Made by a program: the position numbers and the translations under genes. From a virus: DNA of 59,304 bases. Positions 58,479 to 59,304 of the stretch are shown piece by piece (position 1 is the stretch's first letter; every line of letters starts with the position of its first letter). The stretch lies in the IMG/VR virus record IMGVR_UViG_3300042691_035106, positions 1 through 59,304 of that record; one strand, given 5' to 3'. The notes under the pieces were generated by a model. It did not search any database and had not been told where the DNA came from. It was given only the letters and a program-made list of their open reading frames with translations.

Positions 58479-58679
58479 TTAGATTAGGCGGCCGCTCCCC
58501 TTCGCGGCATGGTGGCGCATCACAACGCTAGCGGTTAGGGAACGATCAAACCAAATGGCGCCCGCCGCACTGTCTGGAACGAAGATCCATCCGCCGGCGC
58601 CTTCCCTATGGGCAAGCGCGGCGCCCGCACTGGCAAAACCGATAAAGAGCGGCGCCTGTTCTGGAATCGCTTGTCGCAT
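58479..58679 (-). CDS. Small protein, 66 aa
   Basis: ATG 58679 (MRQAIPEQAPLFIGFAS) lies just past the upstream stop; ATG 58694 is an alternative. Hydrophobic and glycine-rich (GAALAHREGAGGWIFVPDSA). Function unknown. Confidence 0.5.
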   Translation of the reverse strand: MRQAIPEQAPLFIGFASAGAALAHREGAGGWIFVPDSAAGAIWFDRSLTASVVMRHHAAKGSGRLI

Positions 58680-58681
58680 GG

Positions 58682-58846
58682 TCAAAGCTCCCATTTGTGT
58701 TGCACAACGCGCCAGCGGAATTCGCGCGCCAGCTCGCGGCGAAGCTGCAGGCGAAGGCGGCGCCGCGCTTCGATCAAACCGCGCGTGCTATGGTAGAGGC
58801 TGGCCAGTGTTAGGCCAGCGGCGAAGGCGAAGAGTAGGGGGAGCAT
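58682..58846 (-). CDS. Small membrane protein with basic tail, 54 aa
   Basis: ATG 58846 opens a transmembrane helix (MLPLLFAFAAGLTLASLY), followed by an arginine-rich cytoplasmic tail (RGLIEARRRLRLQLRREL). The long frame upstream is not protein-like. Function unknown. Confidence 0.5.
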   Translation of the reverse strand: MLPLLFAFAAGLTLASLYHSTRGLIEARRRLRLQLRRELAREFRWRVVQHKWEL

Positions 58847-58847
58847 G

Positions 58848-59132
58848 TTAGTAGTCCCCCCTGCAATACCTGCACCCGTCACCATCGCAGCAATCCGCCC
58901 AAGCGCTGACATTGAGCGCTGAGCCGTCTTTAAACTTCGCCCTAACCGACAAGAGATATTCCATATCAACGTCGACCAGCTCGTCGCGCCAGTCGCGCGC
59001 CAAAATCTGATCGGCCCGATAGATATGGAGTTTGTCGCTATCCTCGCCATTGAACGAGAATTGAGCCAGATCAGCGATTGAGACATTAGCGCCAAATATC
59101 TCCGCACTGTTGTCGACTGTAAGCTGTAGCAT
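58848..59132 (-). CDS. First gene of the right-arm operon, 94 aa, Cys-rich end
   Basis: ATG at 59132 with GAAAGG upstream. Acidic alpha/beta protein (IADLAQFSFNGEDSDKLHIY) ending in ADCCDGDGCRYCRGDY, with four cysteines that could bind metal. It is the promoter-proximal gene of the leftward right arm. Function unknown. Confidence 0.6.
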   Translation of the reverse strand: MLQLTVDNSAEIFGANVSIADLAQFSFNGEDSDKLHIYRADQILARDWRDELVDVDMEYLLSVRAKFKDGSALNVSAWADCCDGDGCRYCRGDY

Positions 59133-59190
59133 CGGCCTAACCTTTCAACGTGCCCTAGTCTAAAGAGGCGCGGGCGAATCCTCTAGGCGC

Positions 59191-59219
59191 ATATGTTCAG
59201 AGATTGAGGGGGATTGCAA
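59191..59219 (-). promoter_or_regulatory. Candidate promoter of the right-arm operon
   Basis: On the minus strand, TTGCAA (59219-59214), 17 bases, then ACATAT (59196-59191). It would give an untranslated leader of about 50 bases before the first gene. Confidence 0.45.
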
Positions 59220-59304
59220 GTATAAAATGCGGGATGGTGCGGATCGAGCGCGTAAAAAACGCGGGTCCTACCGGGCCAGGCCGCGGCGGGATAGCGCTGC
59301 AGGA
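59220..59304. other. Right-end non-coding stretch
   Basis: No gene. A short palindrome CGCGT-aaaaa-ACGCG lies at 59249-59263. The end carries CTGCAGGA; its last seven bases equal the first seven of the window. Confidence 0.45.

Larger units (their letters stand above)
1..59304. mobile_element. Temperate siphovirus genome or prophage, lambda-like gene order
   Basis: The window holds integrase, excisionase-like protein, S24 repressor and Cro-like gene, replication genes, GpA-type terminase, portal, protease, capsid, tail and lysis genes in the order of an integrated lambda-type prophage. No host housekeeping gene is visible. Bases 1-7 and 59298-59304 are both TGCAGGA, which could be the core of attL/attR, a closing overlap of a circular genome, or chance. 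Integrase lies 1.9 kb from the left end, as expected if the ends are attachment sites. Confidence 0.85.

Noticed and set aside
59249-59263. CGCGT-aaaaa-ACGCG palindrome as a terminator
   Set aside because: The stem is only five pairs and no T-run follows on either strand.
1-59304. tRNA genes or CRISPR arrays
   Set aside because: No cloverleaf with a TTCGA-type arm and CCA-proximal stem, and no regularly spaced repeats with unique spacers, were seen.

Overview
The window reads as the complete or near-complete genome of a temperate, tailed (siphovirus-type) phage or prophage of a high-GC alphaproteobacterium. The strong GC bias, the gene families and the short overlapping operons fit a member of the Sphingomonadales; this host assignment is inference from style, not from a host gene. 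The order follows lambda prophage order: integrase side at the left end, repressor control region near 10 kb, replication, packaging and head, tail, lysis, then an accessory arm to the right end. The last seven bases (TGCAGGA) repeat the first seven.

Left arm (about 0.2-9.6 kb, leftward): one tightly packed operon, mostly with 4-base ATGA/GTGA overlaps. It is driven by a predicted promoter PL at 9578-9606. It carries small membrane and zinc-binding proteins, a degenerate Dcm-like protein, a recombination block (RecT and partners), an MT-A70 adenine methyltransferase, an excisionase-like HTH protein and a tyrosine integrase. Two reading frames at the far left are broken by apparent single-base changes.

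Control region (9.6-10.9 kb): a LexA/S24-type repressor, a small lipoprotein gene overlapping its 3' end, a divergent Cro-like gene, and four operator-like sites of the form TAGGAT-nn-RTCCA inside the two divergent promoters. Both promoters sit so close to their ATGs that the messages should be leaderless or nearly so. A strongly self-complementary RNA element follows the Cro-like gene.

Rightward early and middle genes (11-17.7 kb): small proteins, a RuvC-like resolvase, a PAPS-reductase-like protein, DnaB helicase, a DUF1376-like putative loader and a DUF6456-like protein. A promoter-like site and a terminator lie just before terminase.

Late genes (17.9-48.2 kb, rightward): Nu1-like and GpA-like terminase; two large beta-rich proteins inserted between terminase and portal; gpW-like joiner, lambda-type portal, S49 protease, scaffold, decoration protein, major capsid, head-tail joining proteins, tail tube, tail-assembly chaperones with a canonical A AAA AAC -1 frameshift site, a tape measure carrying an M23 peptidase, tail hub and receptor-binding proteins, a lysis block (holin candidates, endolysin, spanins) interrupted by a nucleotidyltransferase-like gene, and two more structural-looking genes.

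Right arm (48.3-59.2 kb, leftward): an accessory region of many small unknown genes with an ATP-dependent DNA ligase, an 845-residue protein that begins as a DNA polymerase III sliding clamp, and a DUF4942-type DNA methyltransferase. This arm is marked by a strand-biased 7-base motif, GRTAGGG, present 23 times on the + strand between 48,250 and 57,412, inside genes and right after stop codons, and scarce elsewhere. It is the most unusual signal in the window. All positions and counts were read by eye from the sequence; family names rest on remembered motifs, not on database searches.
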